From NCBI GenBank assembly GCA_049366715.1, contig JBMNCQ010000065.1:62001-126000 (forward strand): a stretch of DNA of 64,000 nucleotides, read 5' to 3'. Below are positions 42,461-50,817 of this stretch, piece by piece (the first letter of the stretch is position 1; the number at the start of each line of letters is the position of its first letter). Both the position numbers and the translations under genes were made by a program. The stretch is from JBMNCQ01 sp049366715 (GTDB lineage: Bacteria; Bacillota; Peptococcia; Peptococcales; BICA1-8). The notes under the pieces were generated by a model. That model did not search any database. It was given only the letters and a program-made list of their open reading frames with translations, and was not told the DNA's origin.

Positions 42461-42502
42461 TTGACAAATGAAATATATATCAAATAAAATATATATCAAA
42501 TA
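42461..42502 (+). promoter_or_regulatory. MarR-gene promoter containing a perfect 16-bp tandem duplication
   Basis: TTGACA (42461-42466), 18-base spacer, TAAAAT (42485-42490). The unit AAATATATATCAAATA occurs twice head to tail (42471-42486, 42487-42502), covering the spacer, the -10 and the start region. A likely autoregulatory operator. Confidence 0.65.
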
Positions 42503-42533
42503 AAATACAAGAAAAAGAGTAAGGGGTAATACG

Positions 42534-42953
42534 ATGGAGTTGAATCAATGTATAAATTTTCTCTTAACAAAAGCGCAGCAAGCGGTTTTTCAATTTTTTA
42601 AGGCTCGGCTTGCAGATTATGATGTTACTCCGGTCCAATATGGGATTCTGGGATGTTTATGGGAGGAAAACGGGCAGACGCCTAAACAGATCGCTTATCA
42701 TTTAAGTTTAGACGGCTCGACAATAACAGGTATTCTGGACCGTATGGAGAATAAGGGATTGGTCCAGCGAACACCAGATCCTAATGATAGAAGGGCCTTG
42801 AGGGTTATTTTAACAGAGAAAGGTATGGAGCTGCAAGAACCGATTCAGGAAATAATCTATGCTGCAAATGAAAAGGTTTTAGAGGCATTTTCTCAGGATG
42901 ACCGGGATAAACTGCAAGTTTTTTTGGAAAGGTTCGATAATCTTGGCAATTAA
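42534..42953 (+). CDS. MarR-family transcriptional regulator
   Basis: A 139-residue protein with ATG 42534 behind AAGGGG. The winged helix is clear: VTPVQYGILGCLWEE, TPKQIAYHLSLDGSTITGILDRMENKGLVQR and the wing DPNDRRALRVILTEKG. MarR proteins are dimers that usually repress their own gene and a neighbour until a small ligand binds. Its promoter carries a perfect 16-base tandem duplication. The likely target is itself or the acyl-CoA dehydrogenase gene 235 bases downstream. A terminator follows. Confidence 0.92.
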   Translation: MELNQCINFLLTKAQQAVFQFFKARLADYDVTPVQYGILGCLWEENGQTPKQIAYHLSLDGSTITGILDRMENKGLVQRTPDPNDRRALRVILTEKGMELQEPIQEIIYAANEKVLEAFSQDDRDKLQVFLERFDNLGN

Positions 42954-42970
42954 TAAGCAAATATCAAAAG

Positions 42971-42991
42971 ACCTGCGGAGCAGGTTTTTTT
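42971..42991 (+). terminator. Terminator of the MarR gene
   Basis: ACCTGC / GCAGGT stem with GGA loop and seven T. Confidence 0.85.
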
Positions 42992-43108
42992 GCTATAGCC
43001 GGAATTTTATCTGATCGGCAAGTCCGGCTGCGGAGAAGCCGCAGGCAGATTTGGCAGGGCGGAAAACAGAGATGTTTTAATTTATCTGACTTTTATACAA
43101 ATAATTAG

Positions 43109-43137
43109 TTGACAAAAAGTTTGCGTGCAAATAAAAT
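43109..43137 (+). promoter_or_regulatory. Promoter of the acyl-CoA dehydrogenase gene with an operator in its spacer
   Basis: TTGACA (43109-43114), 17-base spacer, TAAAAT (43132-43137). The palindrome TTTGC-GT-GCAAA (43120-43131) fills the spacer, a position suited to repression. Confidence 0.65.
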
Positions 43138-43187
43138 TATAGTAGGAAATGTTACCATAAGTTAAAAATAAACTGGAGGGATTCAAA

Positions 43188-44339
43188 ATGGAACTATTCA
43201 AATTTACCGAAGAGCAAGAAATGCTGCGCAAGGCTGTTAGGGAATTTGTAGAAAGTGAAGTAGCTCCTAAAGCAGCCGAATGGGACGAGAAGGATAATTG
43301 TCCTGTTGAACTTTTTCCCTTAATGGGTGAGATGGGCATAAACGGTATCTTTGTCCCGGAAGAGTATGGCGGTGCAGGACTGGGCTGGGTGGAGCGCACA
43401 ATCTGTCTCGAAGAAATCTCCAGGCACTCGGCAGGTTTAGGTATTGCTATGATGACCCACCATTTAGGAATTGCCGCTATTCTTTATTATGGAACAGAAG
43501 AGCAAAAACAAAAGTATTTGCCTGATCTATGTGCCGGCAAAAAAATCGGGGGTTTATCGGTGACGGAGCCGGGCGGCGGTTCTGATTTTATGGGACAAAA
43601 GGCAACGGGCGAGTTTAAAGATGGGAAATGGGTTCTCAATGGACGGAAATGTTTTATCACCAATTCCCATGTAGCGGACGTAGATGTTTGGACCGTTAAA
43701 ACAGGCCAAGATGAAAAAGGCCGTCCGGTCCTGACATCCTTTATTGTTGACGGAGATGCAGAAGGACATACTCCCGGCCGCAAGGAAAACAAGATGGGCC
43801 TGAGGGGCTCTGTTACCGGTGATATAAACTGTGTTGATGTCGCCCTTGCGCCGGAACAAATGCTGGGGAAAACAGGGGATGGAGCGAAAATTGCCATGAG
43901 TACCATTGCTGAAATAGGACGGGCAGGCATGGCGGCAATCTGCGTAGGAATATTGAAAGGCTGTGTTGAAGAAGCGGTCAAATTTGCCAATGAACGGATC
44001 GTATACGGTAAGCCCATCGCCAAGCTGCAGGCCATTCAGTTAATGGTTGCCGATATCCGTGTAGATTTTGAAGCGGCCAACCTTTTAACCTATCGTGCCG
44101 CAAGTATGAAAGATGCAGGTTTACCCTGTACAACGGAGTTTGCCGTTGCAAAACTTTTCTCCACTGAGGCTGCGGTAAGAGCTGCGAAAAATACAATGGA
44201 TTTAATGGGCGGCTATGGTGTCGTTAATGAATACCCCATAGGCCGGTTCCTGCGGGATGCCCTGGTTTCCATTCCTTCCGGGGGTACTTCGGTAATCCAG
44301 AAATTAATCATCGCCGGAAGTACACTCAAAGGTAAATAA
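43188..44339 (+). CDS. Acyl-CoA dehydrogenase with altered catalytic-base position
   Basis: A 383-residue protein with ATG 43188 after TGGAGG. The full family architecture is present: LRKAVREFVESEVAP at the start, GLSVTEPGGGSDFMG (FAD/substrate loop), the beta-barrel region, then ERIVYGKPIAKLQAIQ and GGYGVVNEYPIGRFLRDA. In most short-chain enzymes the base is Glu in Y-E-G-T-S; here the same place reads S-G-G-T-S. As in isovaleryl- and long-chain-type enzymes, the base must come from elsewhere or the substrate differs. The etfB and etfA genes follow, so electrons go to this ETF. Confidence 0.92.
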   Translation: MELFKFTEEQEMLRKAVREFVESEVAPKAAEWDEKDNCPVELFPLMGEMGINGIFVPEEYGGAGLGWVERTICLEEISRHSAGLGIAMMTHHLGIAAILYYGTEEQKQKYLPDLCAGKKIGGLSVTEPGGGSDFMGQKATGEFKDGKWVLNGRKCFITNSHVADVDVWTVKTGQDEKGRPVLTSFIVDGDAEGHTPGRKENKMGLRGSVTGDINCVDVALAPEQMLGKTGDGAKIAMSTIAEIGRAGMAAICVGILKGCVEEAVKFANERIVYGKPIAKLQAIQLMVADIRVDFEAANLLTYRAASMKDAGLPCTTEFAVAKLFSTEAAVRAAKNTMDLMGGYGVVNEYPIGRFLRDALVSIPSGGTSVIQKLIIAGSTLKGK

Positions 44340-44391
44340 TCGTTATTTCAAGAAGCTTTACGCAATATACAAAAGCCATAAATGACCAAAA

Positions 44392-44415
44392 CCGGGGACC
44401 TTTTGCGGTCCCCGG
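44392..44415 (+). repeat. Intercistronic hairpin acyl-CoA dehydrogenase/etfB
   Basis: CCGGGGACC / GGTCCCCGG perfect 9-base stem with TTTTGC loop. No U-tract follows. It probably marks an mRNA processing or stability point rather than an operon end. Confidence 0.65.
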
Positions 44416-44456
44416 AATTATCTGGAGTAATAAAATGAAAGGAAGGTGTTGCCGAA

Positions 44457-45302
44457 ATGGAATTGCGGATTATTGTCTGTGTTAAACCGATTCCCGATCC
44501 TGAAAAATATCATGATATTAAGATCGATCCCGTTAAAAAAACGATTGTCCGGGAAGGGATCACCACGATCATAAATCCGATAGATAAACATGCTGTTGAA
44601 GAAGCCTTGAAATTAAAAACAAAATTCGGGGGTAAAGTTACTTTAATCAGTATGGCGCCTCCTAACACTCAAGATGCTATTCTGGAAGGATTAGCCATGG
44701 GGGCAGATGAGGCAGTGCTCCTTAGTGACAGGGAGTTTGCCGGCGCCGATACCCTGGCTACCTCTTATGTCATAGCCCAGGGCATTAAAAAAATCGGCGG
44801 TGCCGATCTGATTCTGACAGGAACGGAAAGCGGCGACGGGGCAACGGCTCAGGTACCTTCCCAACTGGGGGAATGGCTGGGTATTCCTCATCTTTGGGGT
44901 GTAACCGGTTTGCGTATGGAACAGGATGATGATCTCTATCTTAAGACGAAATTTGAAAACGGATATATGGAATGGCAGGGCAGTTTACCTCTGGTCCTGG
45001 CCGTGGCCAGAGAACTGAACAAGCCCCGTTATACAACAATTATGGGTGTCATGAAAGCAAAAAAGAAACCTTTTCAGATGCTGTCGGCTGCTGATTTGGA
45101 ATTAGACTACCGCTATATAGGCCTCAAAGGGTCACCCACTCAGCCCGGGGATATTTTTACTCCCGAAATTGGCCGCCGCGGGGAGATCATCAAGGGTAGT
45201 AAGGAAGAACTCGGTGACTTTATTATTGAAAAGCTCAGGGCAAACGGGGTAAATGTTGAAAAACTTACTTTGGGTTGTGAAGGAGTGGGTAAGAATGAGT
45301 AA
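44457..45302 (+). CDS. etfB: Electron transfer flavoprotein beta subunit
   Basis: A 281-residue protein with ATG 44457 behind GGAAGGTG. The ETF beta signature region is recognisable: RIIVCVKPIPDPEKY at the start, NPIDKHAVEEALKLK, GADTLATSYVIAQGI, LILTGTESGDGATAQVPSQLGEWLG and PRYTTIMGVMKAKKKP. It binds an AMP or a second FAD and, with EtfA, shuttles electrons from the acyl-CoA dehydrogenase. The frame overlaps the next start by eight bases (ATGAGTAA), so synthesis is coupled. Confidence 0.95.
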   Translation: MELRIIVCVKPIPDPEKYHDIKIDPVKKTIVREGITTIINPIDKHAVEEALKLKTKFGGKVTLISMAPPNTQDAILEGLAMGADEAVLLSDREFAGADTLATSYVIAQGIKKIGGADLILTGTESGDGATAQVPSQLGEWLGIPHLWGVTGLRMEQDDDLYLKTKFENGYMEWQGSLPLVLAVARELNKPRYTTIMGVMKAKKKPFQMLSAADLELDYRYIGLKGSPTQPGDIFTPEIGRRGEIIKGSKEELGDFIIEKLRANGVNVEKLTLGCEGVGKNE

Positions 45303-46284
45303 AGATATCTGGGTTTATGTGGAGCATGATCGGAATAAGATTGAAAATGTATCTTTAGAACTCTTAGGAGAGGCGATCCGCCTGCAAGGGCAGATGGCGG
45401 ACCCCGGTAAAGTTGCCGCTGTAATTATCGGTTCGCAAATTGCAGAAATAAAAAAAACAGCTGCTGATTATGGAGCCGAAGTAATATATGCTGTGGAAGA
45501 TGAAAGGCTGAGCCAATATAGTCCGGAATATTACGGTAAAACGCTGGAGGTCATGATTTCCCAGGAAAAACCCTATATATTTTTAATGGGGGCAACCTAT
45601 TTGGGAACACAACTGGCACCGATGGTAGCTGCTAAAATAAAGACCGGAGTAGCGGCTCATTGTGTAGAGTTAAAAATCGCAGACAGGGATAATCTCGTTG
45701 CTGTCGTTCCTGCTTTTGGCGGAAAAGTCTTAGGAGATATCCTATGCCCCCGTCATTTGCCCCAGATGGCAACGGTAAAACCGGGGATCTTGGCTAAGCC
45801 CCGGCCTGTTAACGGCACTGCAGAGATTATTGATCTCAGTCCGGATTTTTTAGAGGATATGCAGCCTAAGCTTAAATTGACAAATATTTGTAAAGAAGAA
45901 CCCCAGGGCATGCCTTTAGAAGAGGCCGAAATAGTTGTCTGCGGCGGTTGGGGGATTGGAGACAGGGATAACTGGCTGATTTTAGAGAAGATTGCCCGGA
46001 GGCTGGGCGGAGCGCTGGCATGCACCAGGCCTCCCATTGATGAAGGCTGGGCTTCAGGAGAGCAGATGATGATCGGTACCAGCGGGAAAAGCGTCCGGCC
46101 TAAAATTTATCTGGGATTCGGAATTTCCGGGGCTACCCATCATGTCTGCGGGATGAAGGATGCCGGACTAATTATAACGATGAATAAGGATGAAGGGGCG
46201 GAAATCTTCAAAGTTTCCGATTATGGATTAGTTGGTGATGTGAAAGAAGTACTGCCTTTATTAGCTGAAAGCTTAGGTATTTAA
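45295..46284 (+). CDS. etfA: Electron transfer flavoprotein alpha subunit
   Basis: A 329-residue protein. ATG 45295 is chosen over ATG 45253 because AAGGAG precedes it and the peptide MSKDIWVYVEHDRNKIENVS is the normal EtfA start. The C-terminal FAD-binding domain contains VVCGGWGIGDRDNW, ACTRPPIDEGWASGEQMMIGTSGKSVRPKIYLGFGISGATHH (read in pieces) and NKDEGAEIFKVSDYGLVGD. No extra ferredoxin domain precedes it. With EtfB and the dehydrogenase upstream it forms a beta-oxidation type electron path. No bifurcating partner is visible. Confidence 0.94.
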   Translation: MSKDIWVYVEHDRNKIENVSLELLGEAIRLQGQMADPGKVAAVIIGSQIAEIKKTAADYGAEVIYAVEDERLSQYSPEYYGKTLEVMISQEKPYIFLMGATYLGTQLAPMVAAKIKTGVAAHCVELKIADRDNLVAVVPAFGGKVLGDILCPRHLPQMATVKPGILAKPRPVNGTAEIIDLSPDFLEDMQPKLKLTNICKEEPQGMPLEEAEIVVCGGWGIGDRDNWLILEKIARRLGGALACTRPPIDEGWASGEQMMIGTSGKSVRPKIYLGFGISGATHHVCGMKDAGLIITMNKDEGAEIFKVSDYGLVGDVKEVLPLLAESLGI

Positions 46285-46356
46285 GCGGATACTTTCAGGT
46301 GGCAGCGGTATTGCAAAGGCAGGTATTTTTATTATACCGGAAAGGAGGGGAAGAAA

Positions 46357-47232
46357 ATCCGGTATCAGGGAACAGTCTACAGGCCTCCCAGTGAAGCCGG
46401 CAGCGTGATTATCCAGGGGACAATAGGCTGCCCGCATAATAAATGTAATTTTTGCACAATGTACAAGGATAAAAAATTTCAAATCAGAAAAGTACCGGAA
46501 ATTAAAGAGGATCTGGACATGGCCGGAGAGTATTACGGGCCGGATGTACGGACGATCTTTTTTGCCGACGGCAATACAATCTTAATGAAGACGAGAGATC
46601 TACAAGAAATTTTTGCGTATGCCAATCAAGTTTTTCCCGGGCTGGAAAGGATTACGGTTTATGGCTCGGCACGCTTTATCGCTCTTAAGTCCTTAAGTGA
46701 GTATCGGGCCTTGCAAAAAGAGGGCTTAAAGCGCATTCATTCGGGGATGGAGTCCGGAGATGACCAGGTCCTGAAGTTTATTAACAAAGGAACGGATTCC
46801 GCTGAATTGATCCGGGCAGGGAAATTGGTTAAAGAGGCCGGTATTGAACTGAGTGAATATATTTTAACCGGCGCAGGAGGAAAGGAATTTTCCCGGCAGC
46901 ACGGACTTAACAGTGCGCAGGTAATCAACCGGATTAATCCTGATTTTATCAGGCTGCGGACCTTTCTGCCCCTGCCCGGTACGGTGATGTATGATTTATA
47001 TAAAAAGGGGGAATTCCGGCTGCTCTCTTCCCATGAAGCCTTGCGGGAAACCAGATTGTTTATTGAGAACTTAGCGGATATCGACAGTCTGCTCTTAAGT
47101 GATCACTATTTGAATTACTGGAATGTGAACGGGCGGCTGCCCTATGATCAGGAGCTCATATTAAAGGAAATTGATTTCGCTTTGACCTATCCTGAATCAT
47201 ATTTTAGAAATCCTGCCGAAGGGCATCTCTAA
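46357..47232 (+). CDS. Radical SAM protein, apparently starting at ATC
   Basis: The radical SAM cluster motif is CPHNKCNFC, with the CxxxCxxC spacing, followed by TMYKDKKFQIR, FFADGNTILM, IHSGMESGDDQVL and a C-terminal region ending RNPAEGHL. The only ATG/GTG/TTG near the start is GTG 46405, without a ribosome site. Upstream, AAGGAGG (46342-46348) is followed eight bases later by ATC 46357, which opens (M)RYQGTVYRPPSEAGS. That is the usual N-terminus of this family, which normally reads M-x-Y-x-G-x-x-Y-R-P-P-S-E-A. I therefore place the start at ATC. The substrate is unknown. It lies 72 bases after etfA. Confidence 0.82.
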   Translation: MRYQGTVYRPPSEAGSVIIQGTIGCPHNKCNFCTMYKDKKFQIRKVPEIKEDLDMAGEYYGPDVRTIFFADGNTILMKTRDLQEIFAYANQVFPGLERITVYGSARFIALKSLSEYRALQKEGLKRIHSGMESGDDQVLKFINKGTDSAELIRAGKLVKEAGIELSEYILTGAGGKEFSRQHGLNSAQVINRINPDFIRLRTFLPLPGTVMYDLYKKGEFRLLSSHEALRETRLFIENLADIDSLLLSDHYLNYWNVNGRLPYDQELILKEIDFALTYPESYFRNPAEGHL

Positions 47233-47254
47233 AACTAAAAGACAAACTATGTTC

Positions 47255-47277
47255 AGACCGGGCGACCGGTCTTTTTG
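47255..47277 (+). terminator. Terminator of the radical SAM gene
   Basis: AGACCG / CGGTCT stem with GGCGAC loop followed by TTTTTG. Confidence 0.82.
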
Positions 47278-47290
47278 CTGTGCCTGCACT

Positions 47291-47353
47291 CAGTTTTCAG
47301 TTCTCAGTTTTCAGTTCTCAGTTCTCAGTTCTCAATTCTCAATTCTCAATTCT
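47291..47353. repeat. Heptamer tandem repeat, nine units of CAGTTYT/CAATTCT
   Basis: Nine consecutive 7-base units. Partial reverse-complement copies (ACTGAGAAC) lie at 47480-47517, so the intervening ~130 bases are flanked by inverted low-complexity arms. No coding. Confidence 0.95.
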
Positions 47354-47550
47354 CTATAAACTATGCTCTATGCTCCGAACTGCACCGGTCATGACGAAAG
47401 GTAAAATAGCTACAGTAACTACAGTGAGAGTAATAAACTGTACCCTGTGCTCTGTTCTCTGTTCTCTGTATTCCAAAACAACTGAGAACAGATATCTGAG
47501 AACCGGGAACTGAGAACCATAATCTATGAACTATGCTCTATAAACCATAT

Positions 47551-47700
47551 CAGTCACCAGTCACTAATCACTAATCACCAGTCACTAATCACTAATCACT
47601 AATCACCAGTCACCAGTCACCAGTCACTAATCACCAGTCACCAATCACCAATCACCAATCACTAGTCACCAGTCACTAATCACTAGTCACTAATCACCAA
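47551..47700. repeat. Heptamer tandem repeat, about 21 units of YARTCAC type
   Basis: Continuous 7-base units of the forms CAGTCAC, TAATCAC, CAATCAC and TAGTCAC. Together with the first block it fills most of the ~450 bases between the radical SAM terminator and the dnaK promoter. No gene is seen there on either strand. Confidence 0.95.
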
Positions 47701-47745
47701 CCAACTATACTCCTTTTTTAAAAAATTATCCGTAAATTTTCATTC

Positions 47746-47824
47746 TGACCATGACTGATCTATTGACCTTTGCTGACCTTTCCTTTATAATACAAGTAGG
47801 TTGAATATTTGACCAATCTTGACC
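47746..47824 (+). promoter_or_regulatory. dnaK promoter with repeated TGACC motifs
   Basis: TTGACC (47763-47768), 17-base spacer, TATAAT (47786-47791). TGACC occurs at 47746, 47764, 47774, 47810 and 47820. Two pairs are exactly 10 bases apart, one turn of the helix, one pair covering the -35/spacer and one downstream of the start. No CIRCE or HAIR heat-shock operator is visible. Confidence 0.65.
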
Positions 47825-47888
47825 AAACATAAATATTGGTTTCAATGGAAAAAATTTGGGTAATAGATTAAAAAAGGAGGTATAAAAA

Positions 47889-49760
47889 ATGGCAAAGGCT
47901 ATAGGGATAGATTTAGGAACAACTAATTCTGTAGTTGCCGTATTAGAAGGAAATAAGCCGGTGGTCATTGCAAATTCTGAAGGCGGCAGAACTACCCCGT
48001 CGGTAGTAGCTTACGGAAAAAATGGTGACCGGCTGACAGGGCAGCTGGCGAAAAGACAGGCAGTCCTAAATTATCAGGGAACAATCTTTTCCGTCAAGAG
48101 GTTTATGGGCCGGAAATATCATGAGATTAAAGATGAGATTGCCAGAGTCCCTTATAAAGTGGTCAAAGGTCCTGATGACAGTGTGCGTTTTGATATTAAC
48201 GGGAAGCTTGTTTCCCCGGAAGAAATAAGTGCCCAAATTCTTCGGAAGCTTGTTGATGATGCTGCTAAATACGTAGGAGAAAAGGTAACTGATGTTGTCA
48301 TTACCGTACCTGCTTATTTTGACGATGCCCAGCGGCAGGCGACTAAGGACGCCGGGAGAATTGCAGGACTTAATGTACTGAGAATAATTAATGAACCTAC
48401 GGCAGCCGCCCTGGCGTATGGTTTCGAAAAAAATAAAAATGAAACAATTTTGGTTTATGACTTGGGGGGCGGAACTTTTGATGTTTCCCTGCTGGATGTG
48501 GGGGACGGGGTTTTTGAGGTTAAGGCTACGGCAGGAGATACCCATCTGGGCGGGGATGATTTTGACAGGACGATCGTAGAATGGCTGATTGAAGAATTTA
48601 AAAAAGACCAGGGAATTGACCTGGGTAAGGACCGTCAAGCTTTACAGCGCCTTTATGAAGCAGCGGAAAAGGCTAAGATTGAATTATCATCCACCGGGCA
48701 AACAAGCATCAGTTTACCCTTTATAAGTGCCGACGGCAATGGTCCCAAACATCTGGAACATACCTTAAGCAGAGCAAAATTTGAGGAAATGACCGCTGAT
48801 ATTGTAGAGAGAACAGTACAGCCTGTAAAACAGGCTATAGCAGATGCCAAGCTGAGTCAAGGTGACATAGAGCAGGTTATTTTAGTAGGGGGTTCCACCC
48901 GGATACCTGCCGTGCAGGACCTTGTTAAGAAGTTGACCGGCGGTAAAGAGCCGAATATGTCGGTCAACCCTGATGAGGTAGTTGCAATGGGGGCTGCTAT
49001 TCAGGCTGCTGTGTTATCCGGAGAAATGCAGGATGTCCTGCTCCTCGATGTGACACCCCTTTCCCTGGGGGTAGAGACAATGGGCGGTGTCATGACGAAA
49101 TTGATTGAGCGCAACTCTACAGTACCTGTCCAAAAAACCGAAGTTTTCTCCACAGCGGAGGATAACCAGCCGGCAGTTGATATCGTCGTCCTGCAGGGCG
49201 AACGGGAGATGGCCGGGGATAATCGGAAAATCGGTCAATTTAAGCTGGAAGGAATAGAGCCTGCACCCCGTGGGCTTCCCCAGATTGAAGTTATTTTTGA
49301 CATCGATGCCAACGGAATCCTTAATGTCACTGCCCGGGATAAAAAAACAGGCAAGGAACAGAAAATTACCATCAGTGGTTCGACAAATCTCGCGCCAACA
49401 GATATTGAACGAATGATTAAAGAGGCAGAACAAAATGCCCGGGAGGATAAAAACAAAAGGGAATACGCAGATCTTAAGAATCAAGCTGACGCCGCAGCTT
49501 ATCAGGGAGAGAGAATACTTAAGGAAAAAGGCGGGCAGGTTCCCGTTCATGTTAAAGGCAGAGTGGAAGCCTTAATTACGGAAATAAAGGAAGCCGTACG
49601 GAACTCCGCTTCTCCGGAGAAGTTGCAGCAGTTGATACAAGATTTGGAGCAGGCGGTACAGCAGTTAAATAACAATACTGCCCGGGAGGATATGAATAAC
49701 GGGCAAACTCCCCATAATAGTGATGATAATATTATAGATGCGGAGTTTACAGAAAAATAA
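47889..49760 (+). CDS. dnaK: Hsp70 chaperone DnaK
   Basis: A 623-residue protein with ATG 47889 after AAAGGAGG. The nucleotide-binding domain has GIDLGTTNSVVA at the start, VITVPAYFDD, IINEPTAAALAYG, VYDLGGGTFDVSL and LVGGSTRIPAV. The substrate-binding domain starts around LLLDVTPLSLGVET, and the helical lid ends in a Asp/Asn-rich tail. It is an ATP-driven folding chaperone of the cytoplasm. No grpE or hrcA is nearby, so this is probably a second dnaK locus or an alternative arrangement. A strong hairpin separates it from the J-protein gene. Confidence 0.96.
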   Translation: MAKAIGIDLGTTNSVVAVLEGNKPVVIANSEGGRTTPSVVAYGKNGDRLTGQLAKRQAVLNYQGTIFSVKRFMGRKYHEIKDEIARVPYKVVKGPDDSVRFDINGKLVSPEEISAQILRKLVDDAAKYVGEKVTDVVITVPAYFDDAQRQATKDAGRIAGLNVLRIINEPTAAALAYGFEKNKNETILVYDLGGGTFDVSLLDVGDGVFEVKATAGDTHLGGDDFDRTIVEWLIEEFKKDQGIDLGKDRQALQRLYEAAEKAKIELSSTGQTSISLPFISADGNGPKHLEHTLSRAKFEEMTADIVERTVQPVKQAIADAKLSQGDIEQVILVGGSTRIPAVQDLVKKLTGGKEPNMSVNPDEVVAMGAAIQAAVLSGEMQDVLLLDVTPLSLGVETMGGVMTKLIERNSTVPVQKTEVFSTAEDNQPAVDIVVLQGEREMAGDNRKIGQFKLEGIEPAPRGLPQIEVIFDIDANGILNVTARDKKTGKEQKITISGSTNLAPTDIERMIKEAEQNAREDKNKREYADLKNQADAAAYQGERILKEKGGQVPVHVKGRVEALITEIKEAVRNSASPEKLQQLIQDLEQAVQQLNNNTAREDMNNGQTPHNSDDNIIDAEFTEK

Positions 49761-49768
49761 GATGATGG

Positions 49769-49802
49769 TTTAATCCTGCTCTTTTTAAAGAGCAGGATTA
49801 AA
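49769..49802 (+). repeat. 16-bp perfect hairpin between dnaK and the J-protein gene
   Basis: TTTAATCCTGCTCTTT / AAAGAGCAGGATTAAA separated by two T. It has no U-tract beyond the stem, and the AGGAGG of the next gene begins six bases later. Likely mRNA processing or stability element. Confidence 0.8.
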
Positions 49803-49821
49803 TTCACAGGAGGTGGTTAAA

Positions 49822-50817
49822 TTGGCAGTTAAGTATCAGGACTATTATCAGTTATTAGGAATAGCAAGGGAGGCATCCCAAAAAGAAATTCAGGCGGCTT
49901 TTCGCAAGGCTGCCCGGAAATATCATCCTGATGTCAATAAATCTCCGGAAGCAGAAGAAAAATTCAAGCTGATTAATGAGGCTTATGAAGTATTAAAAGA
50001 TCCTGAAAAAAGGAAACTCTATGACCAATTAGGTTCAAATTGGCAAGCGGGACAGGATTTCAGACCACCCCCCGGCTGGGAACAAGCAAATCATGGCCCG
50101 AGCGGATCCGGAGGGTATTATTATACCAGCAGCAACGATTTTGGGGACTTCAATTTCAGTGATTTCTTTCAAGAAATTTTTGGCGGCGGGAGTGGTTTTA
50201 GGAATTTTAGTCCCCGGGGCGGTTCCCGGGGCAACTGGTCGCAAAAAGGCGAAGACCGGGAGGCTGAGCTTAGCATCACTTTAGAGGAGGCTTACCGGGG
50301 AGCTGTCAAAACCATTCAATTACAGGTAATGGAAGAACAAGGCGGCGGTCAATTGCTAAGAAAGACCAAGAGTTATGATATAAAAATTCCTGCCGGAACT
50401 GTGGAGGGAAGTAAGATCCGTTTAAAAGGCCAGGGTAGTCCCGGCATTGGCGGAGGGCCGCCGGGTGATATTTATTTAAAGATTAATATTGCTCCCCATA
50501 ATACCTATGGCATAGACGGAGCCGATTTATCCACTGAAATTAAAATATCTCCCTGGGCAGCCATTTTAGGAACTAAAGTAGATGTACCTACTTTAGACGG
50601 TAAGGTTCAAATGACCATACCTCCGGGAACGCAGAGTGAACAGCGGTTTCGCTTAAAAGGAAAAGGGATTCCCCAAAAATCTGCCCCCGGGGATTTATAT
50701 GCGAAAATTAGAATTTCCATACCGAAAGTGATCAGTAAAGAAGAAAAAGAGCTGATCGAAAAACTGGCCCGGATTTCTGCTTCTGAACCCCAAAACAAGC
50801 AGGGGGGGATAAATTGA
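49822..50817 (+). CDS. cbpA: DnaJ-class chaperone without zinc finger (CbpA type)
   Basis: A 331-residue protein. TTG 49822 is chosen over GTG 49813 because AGGAGGT (49808-49814) would overlap the latter. The J domain contains the HPD motif (YHPDVNK). A Gly/Phe-rich linker follows (GGGSGFRNFSPRGGSRG), then two beta-barrel C-terminal domains with no CxxCxGxG zinc motifs, which places it with CbpA rather than DnaJ. It stimulates DnaK ATP hydrolysis and delivers substrates. The stop overlaps the cbpM start by one base (TGATG). Confidence 0.92.
   Translation: MAVKYQDYYQLLGIAREASQKEIQAAFRKAARKYHPDVNKSPEAEEKFKLINEAYEVLKDPEKRKLYDQLGSNWQAGQDFRPPPGWEQANHGPSGSGGYYYTSSNDFGDFNFSDFFQEIFGGGSGFRNFSPRGGSRGNWSQKGEDREAELSITLEEAYRGAVKTIQLQVMEEQGGGQLLRKTKSYDIKIPAGTVEGSKIRLKGQGSPGIGGGPPGDIYLKINIAPHNTYGIDGADLSTEIKISPWAAILGTKVDVPTLDGKVQMTIPPGTQSEQRFRLKGKGIPQKSAPGDLYAKIRISIPKVISKEEKELIEKLARISASEPQNKQGGIN

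Noticed and set aside
43487..44035. Long (182-codon) minus-strand frame inside the acyl-CoA dehydrogenase gene
   Set aside because: It mirrors codon bias of the real gene on the + strand, has no family motif and no ribosome site.
47280..47513. 77-codon + frame through the heptamer repeats
   Set aside because: The peptide is only the translation of the repeats (FQFSVFSSQFSV...), has no ribosome site, and follows a terminator.
47551..47700. Possible CRISPR array
   Set aside because: Units are 7 bases with no unique spacers and no cas genes nearby. It is a simple heptamer repeat.
48066..48638. 190-codon minus-strand frame inside dnaK
   Set aside because: A shadow of the highly conserved dnaK coding sequence. 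Antisense frames in dnaK are a well-known artefact.
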